Source: JAABQT01 sp035459025 (lineage in GTDB: Bacteria > Pseudomonadota > Gammaproteobacteria > Burkholderiales > SG8-39). From it: DNA of 24,399 bases. This document shows positions 9,144-17,155 of the stretch, in pieces. Location of the stretch: the NCBI GenBank assembly GCA_035459025.1, contig DATHYT010000089.1, positions 1 through 24,399 on the forward strand. The letters are read 5' to 3'. The notes under the pieces were generated by a model. That model did no database searches. It was not told where the DNA came from and saw only the letters and a program-made list of their open reading frames with translations. Numbering within the stretch: the stretch's first letter is position 1; every line of letters begins with the position of its first letter. A program made the position numbers and the translations under genes.

Positions 9144-10235
9144 TCAGGCCCGCGCCTCGGTCGCCGGACCCTCGATCACCAGCATCAGGTCGTCCGCCCG
9201 CACGGTCGTGTCGCCCAGATCCCAGAACAGGATGCGCTTCTTGTCGCGCTCGATGCCGATCACCAGGCACGGCAGCGCGCGCGCCTCGCGCCCGACCTCG
9301 TCGGGGTTCGGCGCGCGCTCGGTGAGCCGCACGCGGCCGCGCTCGGTCAGCAGCTCGTTGATCAGGCCGACGGTGTACGCGCTTTCCACCGCGTCGGCGA
9401 GGAGGTAGCCGCCGACGCGCGCCGGCGACACGATCACGTCCGCGCCGCCCTGGCGCAGGAGCTTCGCGTTCTCGTTCTCGCGCACGCTGGCGATGATGCG
9501 GACCTTGTCGGACAGGTGGCGCGCGGTGAGCGTGGCGAGCACCGCGGTGTCGTCGCGCCCGATGCACAGCAGCAGCGCGCGCGCCTGCTGCACCACCGCG
9601 CGGCGCATGATCTCCTCGCTGGTGCAGCTGCCCACCAGCGCGACGAAGCCGGCCTCGGCGGCGGCGCGCGCCGCGCCCTCGCTCTGGTCGATCACCACCA
9701 CCTGCTCGGGCTTCTCGCCCTTGGCGACGAGCTCGACCGCGGCGATGCGCCCGCTGTGGCCGAAGCCGCAGACGATGACGTGGTCGGACAGCGAATCCTC
9801 GAGCTTTCTCATGCGGCGCTCCTCCATCATGCGCTGGAACACCATCTGGTAGGCGGTGCCCACGAATATGAACAGGACGAAAAACCGGATCGGCGTGACG
9901 AAGAAGGAGTCGATGAGGCGCGCGCGGTCGGTGACCGGCACGATGTCGCCGTAGCCGACCGTGGTCACCGTCACCATCGTGAAGTAGACGACGTCGAGGA
10001 ACGAGACCACGCCGTCGGAGGCGTCGCGCAGGCCGTCGCGATCCAGCCAGAACACCGCCAGCACCGCGGCGAACAGCACCAGCACCAGCACCACGCGTAG
10101 CGCCAGGGTGCGCGCCGCGGTCGACTCTTCCTGGCGCACCAGGAGCCGCACGCGCCGTCCCGAGCCGCGCCGCGGGAACAGCTGTACGCGCAGCAGCCGT
10201 GCGAGCAGCCGGGACTCCTTGCGATCTTCGGCCAT
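9144..10235 (-). CDS. Two-helix potassium channel with RCK (TrkA-N/TrkA-C) domains
   Basis: The 363-residue protein has a basic N terminus, a first membrane helix at about 44-63, a pore loop with selectivity filter TTVGYGD at 91-97, and a second helix at about 108-128. An RCK-N Rossmann domain begins with HVIVCGFGHSGR (about 142-153), with VVVID for nucleotide binding, and an RCK-C-like domain occupies about 280-360. This is the layout of MthK-like ligand-gated K+ channels. It should pass potassium across the inner membrane under nucleotide or ion control. ATG 10235 is preceded only by a weak GAG. It sits 26 bp after the SDR and 8 bp before the transporter start. Its presence in a catabolic operon is unexplained. 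Confidence 0.9.
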   Translation of the reverse strand: MAEDRKESRLLARLLRVQLFPRRGSGRRVRLLVRQEESTAARTLALRVVLVLVLFAAVLAVFWLDRDGLRDASDGVVSFLDVVYFTMVTVTTVGYGDIVPVTDRARLIDSFFVTPIRFFVLFIFVGTAYQMVFQRMMEERRMRKLEDSLSDHVIVCGFGHSGRIAAVELVAKGEKPEQVVVIDQSEGAARAAAEAGFVALVGSCTSEEIMRRAVVQQARALLLCIGRDDTAVLATLTARHLSDKVRIIASVRENENAKLLRQGGADVIVSPARVGGYLLADAVESAYTVGLINELLTERGRVRLTERAPNPDEVGREARALPCLVIGIERDKKRILFWDLGDTTVRADDLMLVIEGPATEARA

Positions 10236-10261
10236 CTCGGCGCTGCGGCCGGCGGGTACGC

Positions 10262-11035
10262 TCAGCGCGGCGGCGGTTCGATGCCGCCGACGTAGAAGCG
10301 GTTCCAGGTCGGCGCCATGATGATCTCGTTCACGCAGGTGCGTGCCGGCATCGTCGCGACGAACAGGATCGCTTTGCCGAAGTCCTCGGCCTGCGCCATG
10401 CGCGCGCGCTCCTCGGCGCTCGGCGGCACGGGGCGCTTCTCCATGATCGGCGTGGCCACTTCGCCCGGCAGGATCGAGGTGGCGCGGATGCCGTTGGTGC
10501 ACTCCTCCATGTTGATCGACTCGCTCACCGCGATCACGGCACGCTTGGTGGCGTTGTAGGCGGGGCCGGTCAGCACGCTTGCGTAGCGCCCGGCCCAGGA
10601 GGAGATGTTGATGATGACGCCGTCTTTGCGCTGGCGCATGCCGGGCAGCACGGCGTAGCAGCAGTAGAACAGGCCGTTCAGGTTGATCTTCACCACGTCG
10701 TCCCAGCCCTCGAGCGACATGGTCTTCAGGTTACGCTTGCCGCCGCCGATGTTGGTGCCGGCGCTGGTGACGAGGATGTCGATGCGCCCGTGGCGCTTCT
10801 CGATCTCGGCCGCGGCCTTCTCCACCGCGGCGCGCTCGCCGACGTCGAGCAGGTTGGCTTCCGCGCTCCCCAGCTTCTTCAGCTCGGCGAGGCCGCTTTC
10901 ATTGGTGCGCGCGGTGCGCCCGGAGATGATCACGTGCGCGCCGGCCGCGGCGAGCGCCTTTGCGCCCGCCAGGCCGATGCCCGAGCCGCCGCCCGTGATC
11001 CAGGCGACCTTTCCCTTCAGCTCAGTGCTTGGCAT
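10262..11035 (-). CDS. NAD(P)-dependent short-chain dehydrogenase/reductase
   Basis: The 257-residue protein has TGGGSGIG at 14-21, SAG at 91-93 where most SDRs have NAG, catalytic serine S145 or S146, and Y160/K164 (YNATK). The C terminus, with CVNEIIMAPTWNRF, resembles the YdfG/clavaldehyde-dehydrogenase-like branch rather than the FabG branch, which usually ends in VDGG. It likely oxidises a hydroxyl or reduces a carbonyl on a pathway intermediate. Its ATG at 11035 lies inside the 3' end of the glutathione transferase gene (14-bp overlap), so it is co-translated with it. It differs clearly from the other SDR of the window (5951-6727). Confidence 0.9.
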   Translation of the reverse strand: MPSTELKGKVAWITGGGSGIGLAGAKALAAAGAHVIISGRTARTNESGLAELKKLGSAEANLLDVGERAAVEKAAAEIEKRHGRIDILVTSAGTNIGGGKRNLKTMSLEGWDDVVKINLNGLFYCCYAVLPGMRQRKDGVIINISSWAGRYASVLTGPAYNATKRAVIAVSESINMEECTNGIRATSILPGEVATPIMEKRPVPPSAEERARMAQAEDFGKAILFVATMPARTCVNEIIMAPTWNRFYVGGIEPPPR

Positions 11036-11714
11036 ATTGCTTGGCTCCGAACAGGTTCTCCTTCTGCTCCGGCGTCATCTCGGCGCGGCGGCGGTCGGCG
11101 AGCACCTTGAGCGCGCGCTCCACCGCCGGACGCGCGGCGATGCCGTCGCGCCAGCGGCGCACGTTCGGGTACTCCTCGATGTTCACGCCCTGGCGCTCGG
11201 GAAAGCGCATCCAGGGCATGGTGGCCATGTCGGCGATAGTGTACTCGTCGCACGCAAGGTATTTCGATTCCTTGAGCCGCCGGTCCACCACGCCGTACAG
11301 GCGGTTGGCCTCGTTCTTGTAGCGGTTCATGGCGTACTCGATTCTCTCGGGCGCGTAGCCGAGGAAGTGATGCGCCTGCCCGAGCATCGGCCCGATGTGC
11401 CCCATCTGGAACATTACCCACTGCATCACCTGCCAGCGCTTGCGGATGTCCTCGGGCAGGAACCTGCCGGTCTTCGAGGCGAGGTAAAAGAGCATCGCCC
11501 CCGACTCGGCGAGCGCCATCGGCTTGCCGTCCGGGCCGTCGCTGTCCACCATCGCCGGCATCTTGTTGTTGGGCGAGATCTTGAGGAACTCGGGCTTGAA
11601 CTGGTCGCCCGCGCCGATGTCGACCGGGATCACCTTGTAGGGCAGTCCCGTCTCCTCCAGCATGATGTGGATCTTGTGCCCGTTGGGCGTGGGCCAGGTA
11701 TAGAGGTCGATCAT
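11022..11714 (-). CDS. Glutathione S-transferase family protein (Nu-class, YghU/YfcG-like)
   Basis: The 230-residue protein starts with the thioredoxin-fold pattern DLYTWPTPNGHKIHIMLEE; the TPNG at 9-12 is characteristic of the YfcG/YghU/Ure2-like group, in which Thr and Asn contact glutathione. The cis-proline loop (NNKMPAMVD) and glutathione-contacting E70/S71 follow, then an all-helical C-terminal domain with YTIADMATMPWMR. It may detoxify electrophiles such as epoxides or enones by glutathione conjugation, or act as a disulfide reductase. Its ATG overlaps the preceding reductase stop (ATGA at 11711-11714). Next to a P450 and an enone reductase, a role against reactive oxygenated intermediates is plausible. 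Confidence 0.92.
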   Translation of the reverse strand: MIDLYTWPTPNGHKIHIMLEETGLPYKVIPVDIGAGDQFKPEFLKISPNNKMPAMVDSDGPDGKPMALAESGAMLFYLASKTGRFLPEDIRKRWQVMQWVMFQMGHIGPMLGQAHHFLGYAPERIEYAMNRYKNEANRLYGVVDRRLKESKYLACDEYTIADMATMPWMRFPERQGVNIEEYPNVRRWRDGIAARPAVERALKVLADRRRAEMTPEQKENLFGAKQYAKH

Positions 11715-12709
11715 GTGAGTTTCACCAGCTGCTTGCCGAAGTTTTCGCCCTTGAGGAGCCCGATCAGGCCCTTGGGCGCGTTCTCGATGCCTTGCACCAC
11801 CGATTCGCGGTACTTGAGCTTGCCGGCCGCCACCAGGTCCAGCAAGGCCTGGTTCGCTTCCGGGTAGCGCGGCTGCCAGTCGAAGACGATCATGCCCCGA
11901 ACCGTGAGGCGGTTGACGAGAACCGAGCGGATCATCTTCACGCCGTACGGTTCCTTCGCGTTGTAGTCCGAGATCAGGCCGCAGACGGCGATGCGCCCGC
12001 GCACGTTCATGAGCCGCAGCACGGTGTCGAGGATCTCCCCGCCCACGTTCTCGAAGTCGGCGTCGATGCCCTTCGGGCACGCGGCCTTCAGCTGCGCGTA
12101 GACGTCGCCCGCCTTGTAGTCGACGCAGGCGTCGAACCCCAGCTCTTTCACCACGTAGTCGCACTTGGCCTTGCCGCCCGCGATGCCCACCGCGCGGCAG
12201 CCCCAGGCCTTGGCGAGCTGGCCGACGACGCTGCCCACCGCGCCGGAGGCCGCGGACACCACCACCGTCTCGCCGGGCTTGGGCTGGCAGATGTCCTTCA
12301 TGCCGAAGTAGGCGGTGCGCCCCGGCATGCCGAGGCAGCCGAGGTAATAGGAGAGCGGCGCCTTGGCGTCGTCCACCTTGGCGAGCCGCTCGCCCTTCAG
12401 GCACGAGTACAGCTGCCAGCCCCCGCCCTGCCCGGTCGCCACCTTGTCGCCGGGCTTGAACCTCGGGTCCTTCGATTCCACGACTTCGCCCGCGGTCTCG
12501 CCGGTCATCACCTCGCCCGGCTCGACGCCCTTCACGTAGCTCTTCTGCTGGCTCATGCGGCCGCGCATGTACGGGTCGAGCGACAGCCAGTGGTTCTTTA
12601 CCAGCACTTCGCCCTCGCCGGGCTTCGGCACGGGCGCGGTTTCCAGCCGGAAATTGGCTTCGGTGACCCAGCCTTCCGGATAGCTGGCGAGGACGATGCG
12701 CTTGTTCAT
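11711..12709 (-). CDS. NADP-dependent oxidoreductase, CurA/leukotriene B4 12-hydroxydehydrogenase-like (zinc-free MDR)
   Basis: The 332-residue protein belongs to the zinc-independent medium-chain reductases. It has the N-terminal pattern NHWLSLDPYMRGRM, GEVMTGETAGEVVESKD, and the Rossmann segment SAASGAVGS at 152-160. The motif GIAGGKAKCDYVVKELGFDACVDYK is typical of CurA/prostaglandin reductase enzymes, where the lysine helps bind the NADPH phosphate. Such enzymes reduce the C=C of alpha,beta-unsaturated ketones or aldehydes. ATG 12709 lies 27 bp after the P450 stop, with AAGGG as Shine-Dalgarno at a slightly long distance. It is the only gene-to-gene gap above 25 bp in this run other than the REP-like palindrome and the SDR-channel junction. 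Confidence 0.9.
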   Translation of the reverse strand: MNKRIVLASYPEGWVTEANFRLETAPVPKPGEGEVLVKNHWLSLDPYMRGRMSQQKSYVKGVEPGEVMTGETAGEVVESKDPRFKPGDKVATGQGGGWQLYSCLKGERLAKVDDAKAPLSYYLGCLGMPGRTAYFGMKDICQPKPGETVVVSAASGAVGSVVGQLAKAWGCRAVGIAGGKAKCDYVVKELGFDACVDYKAGDVYAQLKAACPKGIDADFENVGGEILDTVLRLMNVRGRIAVCGLISDYNAKEPYGVKMIRSVLVNRLTVRGMIVFDWQPRYPEANQALLDLVAAGKLKYRESVVQGIENAPKGLIGLLKGENFGKQLVKLT

Positions 12710-12736
12710 CGGGGGCCCTTCGGGAAAGGAGCGATG

Positions 12737-13954
12737 TTAACGCACCACCCGCAGCGGCAGCGCAGCCATGCCGCGGAACACCATCGAATTGAGCCACTCG
12801 AGGCGCTCCTCGGGCTGCGCGAGCTCGATGCGCTTCCAGTGGCGCAGCACCGCCGGCAGCGCCACCTGCCCTTCCATGCGGGCAAGCGGAAAGCCGAGGC
12901 AGATGTGCAGGCCGAAGCCGAAGGTGAGGTGCGGCACTTCCTTGCGGCGCAGGTCGAGCCGCTCCGGATCGTCATAGGCCTCGGGATCGCGGTTCGCCGC
13001 ATTCAGCATCAGGAACACGCGATCGCCCGGCGCCAGGCGCTTGCCGCGCATCTCCTGCGCGACCTTCACCACGCGCACTTGCGCTCCGCTCGGCCCGTCG
13101 TAGCGCAGCAGCTCCTCGACGGCGCGCGGCGCCAGCGCCGGATCGGCGCGCAGCGCCGCAGCCTCGCCCGGAAACCGGAGCAGCGCCAGCATCGCGTTGG
13201 CGATGTGGTTGGTGGTGGTCTCGTGCCCGGCGAAGAGCAGCAGGATGCAGGTGGCGACGAGCTCGTCCTCGCTCAGCCGGTCGCCATCGTCCTCCAGGTG
13301 CACGAGCTGCGAAAGCAGGTCCGCGCGCGGCGCGGCGCGGCGCTCGGCGATCAGTCCGCGAAAGAACGCCGCCATTTCGCGCGTCGCGGCCTCGGCGATG
13401 GCGTACTTCTCCGGCGACATGCGCGAGCTGCCGATGAACAGCGCCATGTCGTCCGACAGACGCTTGATGACCGGCAGGTGGTCGCGCGGCACGCCGAGCA
13501 TCGCCATGATCACCAGTCCCGGCAGCGGTCCGGCGAAATCGGCGATGAAGTCGAACTTCTCGCGATCGCCGAGGCGCCCGAGCAGCCACGCGGCGAGCGC
13601 CTCGACCTGGGGGCGCATGGCGTTCATGGACTGCAGGTGGAACACCTTGCTGGTCAGCCGGCGCAGGCGCGTGTGCTCGGGCGGGTCGCGGAACACCATC
13701 CAGTGCGTGAGGTAGCGCATGATGTCGCCGATGCGCTCGGCCTCCGGGCCGGGCAGCGTGGCAAAGAACGGCCGCAGGCGGTCGGAGGACATCTCGCGGT
13801 CGAGGAGCACCGCGCGGCAGTCGTCGTAGCGCGTCAGCACCCAGGCCTTCAGGCGCGGGCTCCAGTGCACGGGGTCTTCCGCGCGCAAGGCGCGATACAG
13901 CGGGAACGGATCGCGCAGGAACTCCGGCGCGTCCGCGCGGAACTCTACTGCCAC
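12737..13954 (-). CDS. Cytochrome P450 (soluble bacterial class)
   Basis: The 405-residue protein is a complete soluble P450. The I-helix oxygen-activation motif FAGHETTTN is at 241-249, ExxR at 281-284, and the haem loop FGFGLHICLG at 345-354 with proximal ligand C352. The N-terminal pattern (EFLRDPFPLYRALRAEDPVHWS) and DPPEHTRLRRL near 100 are standard. It should insert oxygen into a hydrophobic substrate using a ferredoxin and reductase, neither of which is in the window. GTG 13954 is the only start that fits the family N terminus; it overlaps the end of the upstream hydratase remnant by 10 bp. The operon suggests that its product feeds into CoA-thioester chemistry. Confidence 0.94.
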   Translation of the reverse strand: MAVEFRADAPEFLRDPFPLYRALRAEDPVHWSPRLKAWVLTRYDDCRAVLLDREMSSDRLRPFFATLPGPEAERIGDIMRYLTHWMVFRDPPEHTRLRRLTSKVFHLQSMNAMRPQVEALAAWLLGRLGDREKFDFIADFAGPLPGLVIMAMLGVPRDHLPVIKRLSDDMALFIGSSRMSPEKYAIAEAATREMAAFFRGLIAERRAAPRADLLSQLVHLEDDGDRLSEDELVATCILLLFAGHETTTNHIANAMLALLRFPGEAAALRADPALAPRAVEELLRYDGPSGAQVRVVKVAQEMRGKRLAPGDRVFLMLNAANRDPEAYDDPERLDLRRKEVPHLTFGFGLHICLGFPLARMEGQVALPAVLRHWKRIELAQPEERLEWLNSMVFRGMAALPLRVVR

Positions 13955-14103
13955 CGGGGCTTGCGCTTCTCGAGGAACGAGCGGACGCCCTCGCGCGCCT
14001 CGGCGCTCGCGCGCGCCTTGGTCATCTTCGCCGCCTTCTCCATCTTGGCGAGGTCGCCGCCCGAGCAGAAGGCGGGGCCGCGCGGCTGGATGTCGAGGAT
14101 CAC
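13945..14103 (-). pseudogene. Enoyl-CoA hydratase/isomerase remnant with internal deletion
   Basis: Only about 52 codons are left, in one open frame. The start of the piece, with GPAFCSGGDLAKM, matches the oxyanion-hole segment normally found near residue 60-75 of enoyl-CoA hydratases. The end, with EAREGVRSFLEKRKPRW, matches the extreme C terminus of the same family. The roughly 160 residues between, including the catalytic glutamates, and the first 50 or so residues are absent, so it cannot fold as a hydratase. A GTG at 14103 overlaps the flavoprotein stop (GTGA), so the frame could still be translated. It looks like a former operon member lost by deletion; a sequencing collapse is less likely because both borders sit neatly in the operon. 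Confidence 0.68.
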
Positions 14104-15044
14104 GACAGGGCCAGCCGGCGCCGCGCCGCCGTGTACTCGGCGGCGAGCTTCGCCACCACCTCGGCCACCGGCTGCACGGCGTCGATCTGCCCGACGCCCT
14201 GCCCCGCGCTCCAGATGTCGCGCCAGACCTTCTTCTCGGCACCGCTCGCGGAGCCGAAATTCATCTTCTTCGGATCGGACTTGGGCAGGTTCAGCGGATC
14301 GAAGCCGGCCGCGAGCACGCTGTGCTTGAGGTAGTTGCCGTTCACGCCCGAGAAGAGGTCGGTATAGACGATGTCGGCAGCGCTCGCCTTGAGGATCTCC
14401 TGCTTGTAGCGCTCGGGCACGCTCGCTTCCGGCGTGGCGAGAAAGCGCGTGCCGATGTAGGCGAGGTCCGCGCCCGACGCGAGCGCGGCAAGGATCGCGT
14501 CGCCCGTGGCAATGGCGCCCGAGAGGATGATGGGGCCGTCGAAGAAGCGCCGCACCTCGCCCACCAGCGCGAACGGCGAGAGCATCCCGGCGTGGCCGCC
14601 CGCGCCCGCGCAGACCAGGATCAGCCCGTCGACGCCCGCCTCGAGCGCTTTTTCGGCGTGGCGCACGTTGATCACGTCGTGCAGCACGATGCCGCCGTAG
14701 GCGTGGATCGCGGGGATGACGTCGTTCGGCGCCCTGAGGCTCGTGATCGTGATCGGCACCTTGTGGCGGATGCACACCTCGAGGTCGTGCTCGAGGCGGT
14801 CGTTCGACTTGTGCACGATCTGGTTCACCGCGTAGGGGGCGGCGTCCGGCGCGCCCGCGAGCGCCTGCTCGATTTCGGTCAGCCACTGATCGAGCGCCTC
14901 CTTCGGGCGCGCGTTGAGGGCGGGAAACGAGCCGACGATGCCGGCCCGGCACTGCTCGATGACGAGCTTCGGGTTGCCGGCGATGAACATCGGCGCGCCG
15001 ACGACGGGAAGCTTCAGGCGCTGCAGGATCGGCGGCAGCGCCAT
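14100..15044 (-). CDS. Nitronate monooxygenase-like FMN flavoprotein (2-nitropropane dioxygenase/FabK fold)
   Basis: The 314-residue TIM-barrel protein starts with LKLPVVGAPMFIAGNPKLV and has the glycine-rich phosphate-binding and active-site segment AGAGGHAGM with H151. IILSGAIATGDAILAALASGADLAYIGTRFLATPEA follows as FMN-phosphate loop. Annotated members oxidise alkyl nitronates, but close relatives often sit in acyl-CoA gene clusters and may be flavin enoyl reductases or have no known substrate. Its ATG overlaps the preceding fusion-protein stop (TGATG). It precedes the hydratase remnant. The fold call is firm, the reaction is not. Confidence 0.85.
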   Translation of the reverse strand: MALPPILQRLKLPVVGAPMFIAGNPKLVIEQCRAGIVGSFPALNARPKEALDQWLTEIEQALAGAPDAAPYAVNQIVHKSNDRLEHDLEVCIRHKVPITITSLRAPNDVIPAIHAYGGIVLHDVINVRHAEKALEAGVDGLILVCAGAGGHAGMLSPFALVGEVRRFFDGPIILSGAIATGDAILAALASGADLAYIGTRFLATPEASVPERYKQEILKASAADIVYTDLFSGVNGNYLKHSVLAAGFDPLNLPKSDPKKMNFGSASGAEKKVWRDIWSAGQGVGQIDAVQPVAEVVAKLAAEYTAARRRLALS

Positions 15045-17155
15045 CAGGCGAGGGGCTTGCCCTTTGCGGCGAGCCCGCGCAGGAGCTTCGGCGGGGCGAA
15101 GCGCGGGCCGATCTTCTTGGCGAGCTGGTCGGCGCGCTTGACGAACTGCTTGATGCCGATGTGGTTCACGTACTGCAGCGCGCCGCCGGCCCAGGCCGGA
15201 AAGCCGATGCCGAACACCGAGCCGATGTTGCCATCGTGCACGTGCTCGAGCACGCCTTGCTCGAGGCAGCGCGCGGTCTCGATCGCCTGCCGGTAGAGGA
15301 TGCGCTCCTTCAGCTCCTCGAAGTCCCACTTGGCGTTCTTCTTGCCGAAGATCTTTGCAAGCTCCGGCCAGAGGTACTTCTTGCCCTCTTTCGGATACTC
15401 GTAGAAGCCGCCCCCGCCCGCGCGCCCGGGGCGCTTGAACTCCTTCACCATGCGCTGGATCACTTCCTGCCCGGGGAGCGGCGTGTATTTCCTGCCTTCG
15501 GCCTCGAGGTCCGCCTTGGCCTGGTCCATGACGGAGACCGAGAGCGACATCGAGGTCTCGTCGATCACCGCGAGCGGGCCCACCGGCATGCCGGCGAAGC
15601 GCCCGGCGTTTTCGATCACCGCCGCGGGAATGCCTTCGGTGAGCATCGAGCAGCCCTCGGCGACGAAGGTGCCGAAGGTGCGGCTGGTGTAGAAGCCGCG
15701 CGCGTCGTTCACCACGATCGGGATCTTGCCGATCTGCAGCACGTAGTCGTAGGCGCGCGCCAGCGTCTCCGCGGAGGTCTGCTTGCCCTTGATGATCTCG
15801 ACGAGCTGCATGCGATCGACGGGCGAGAAGAAGTGCAGGCCGACGAAGCGCTCGGGCGCCGAGAACGCCTGCGCAAGGCCCGTGATCGGCAGCGTGGACG
15901 TGTTGGACGCGAAGAAGCCGCCCGCGGCGAGCATCGGCTCGGCTTCTTTGGTCACCTGCGCCTTGAGCTCGCGCTTCTCGAACACCGCCTCGATGATCAG
16001 GTCGCAGCCCTGCAGGTCCGCTGCGTTGGCCGTCGGCTTGATGAGCTCGGGAATCTGCGGCCGGTTGCGCTTGGCGGCCAGCTTCTCGCCGTACGCTTTT
16101 CCCTTGAGCGCCTGCTCGAGGGTCACGTCCTTCAGCACGCAGGGCACGCCGCGGCTCGCGTTCGCCCAGGCGATGCCGCCGCCCATCATGCCCGCACCGA
16201 GGATGCCGACCTTCGTCGCCTTCCACTTGGGCACGTCCTTCGGCCGCGAGGCACCCGAGCGGATCGCCGTGCGGTTGAAGAACAGCGTGATCATGTTCTT
16301 CGCCACCGGGCTGACGATGAGCTTGGCGCCGTAGCGCGACTCGATGCGCATCGCCGTGTCGAAGTCCACGCTCGCGCCTTCGGTCGCCGCCGCCATGATG
16401 GCTTCGGGCGCCGGGTACAGGCCGCGCGTCTTCTCGATCAGCATCGCCGGCGCGATGGTGAGCATCTGCGCGAGCGCCGGGCTCGCGGGCGTGCCGCCGG
16501 GGATGCGGTAGCTCTCGTCGTCCCAGGGCTGCTTGGGCGCGGGGTTGGCCGCGATCCACTCGCGCGCCATGCGAAACAGATCGTCGCGGTTCGCGGCAAG
16601 CCCCTGCAGGAAGCCGAGCTTCGCGGCTTGCGCGGGACGCATGTTCTTGCCTTCGAGCAGCAGCGGCAGCGCCGCCTGCAGGCCGACCAGGCGCACCGTC
16701 TTCACGATGCCGCCCGCGCCGGGCAGGAGGCCCAGCGTCACTTCGGGCAGGCCGAGCTCGATGCGCTCGTCGTTCAGGCAGATGCGGCAGTGGGCGGCGA
16801 GCGCAAGCTCCCAGCCGCCGCCGAGCGCCGCGCCCTCGATCGCCGCCACCACGGGCTTGCCCAACCGCTCGAGCCGCCGCAGCCGCAACTTGAGCGATTC
16901 GAGCCAGGCAAAGGCCTTCGCGCCGTCCTCGGGCCTGAGCTTCAAGACGTCCTTCAGCTCGGCACCGGCGAAGAAGGTCTTCTTCGCCGAGCACAGGATT
17001 ACGCCGGCAATGCCGTCCTTTTCCTTTTCCAGCCGCGCGGTGGCTTCGTCGAATGCCTTCTCCCAGGCCGCGGTCATGGTGTTGACCGGCGCTCCGGGTG
17101 CGTCGAGGGTCAGAGTGACGACGTTGTCGCCTCCCTTTTCGTAGCGGACTGCCAT
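15044..17155 (-). CDS. Enoyl-CoA hydratase / 3-hydroxyacyl-CoA dehydrogenase fusion (FadB/FadJ-like)
   Basis: The 703-residue protein is the bifunctional beta-oxidation alpha subunit type. The hydratase domain (1 to about 290) has oxyanion segment FFAGAELKDV at 61-70, GGGWE with E116 and GLPE with E138, matching the two catalytic glutamates of FadB. The dehydrogenase part has the NAD motif ILGAGMMGGG near 328-337, SNTS near 427-430, and the catalytic pair H441 (HFFSPV) and E453, twelve residues apart as in FadB. Two C-terminal dehydrogenase domains complete it. It should hydrate enoyl-CoA and oxidise the 3-hydroxyacyl-CoA. Its ATG directly follows the thiolase stop (TAGATG), as expected for a partner pair forming a complex. 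Confidence 0.95.
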   Translation of the reverse strand: MAVRYEKGGDNVVTLTLDAPGAPVNTMTAAWEKAFDEATARLEKEKDGIAGVILCSAKKTFFAGAELKDVLKLRPEDGAKAFAWLESLKLRLRRLERLGKPVVAAIEGAALGGGWELALAAHCRICLNDERIELGLPEVTLGLLPGAGGIVKTVRLVGLQAALPLLLEGKNMRPAQAAKLGFLQGLAANRDDLFRMAREWIAANPAPKQPWDDESYRIPGGTPASPALAQMLTIAPAMLIEKTRGLYPAPEAIMAAATEGASVDFDTAMRIESRYGAKLIVSPVAKNMITLFFNRTAIRSGASRPKDVPKWKATKVGILGAGMMGGGIAWANASRGVPCVLKDVTLEQALKGKAYGEKLAAKRNRPQIPELIKPTANAADLQGCDLIIEAVFEKRELKAQVTKEAEPMLAAGGFFASNTSTLPITGLAQAFSAPERFVGLHFFSPVDRMQLVEIIKGKQTSAETLARAYDYVLQIGKIPIVVNDARGFYTSRTFGTFVAEGCSMLTEGIPAAVIENAGRFAGMPVGPLAVIDETSMSLSVSVMDQAKADLEAEGRKYTPLPGQEVIQRMVKEFKRPGRAGGGGFYEYPKEGKKYLWPELAKIFGKKNAKWDFEELKERILYRQAIETARCLEQGVLEHVHDGNIGSVFGIGFPAWAGGALQYVNHIGIKQFVKRADQLAKKIGPRFAPPKLLRGLAAKGKPLA

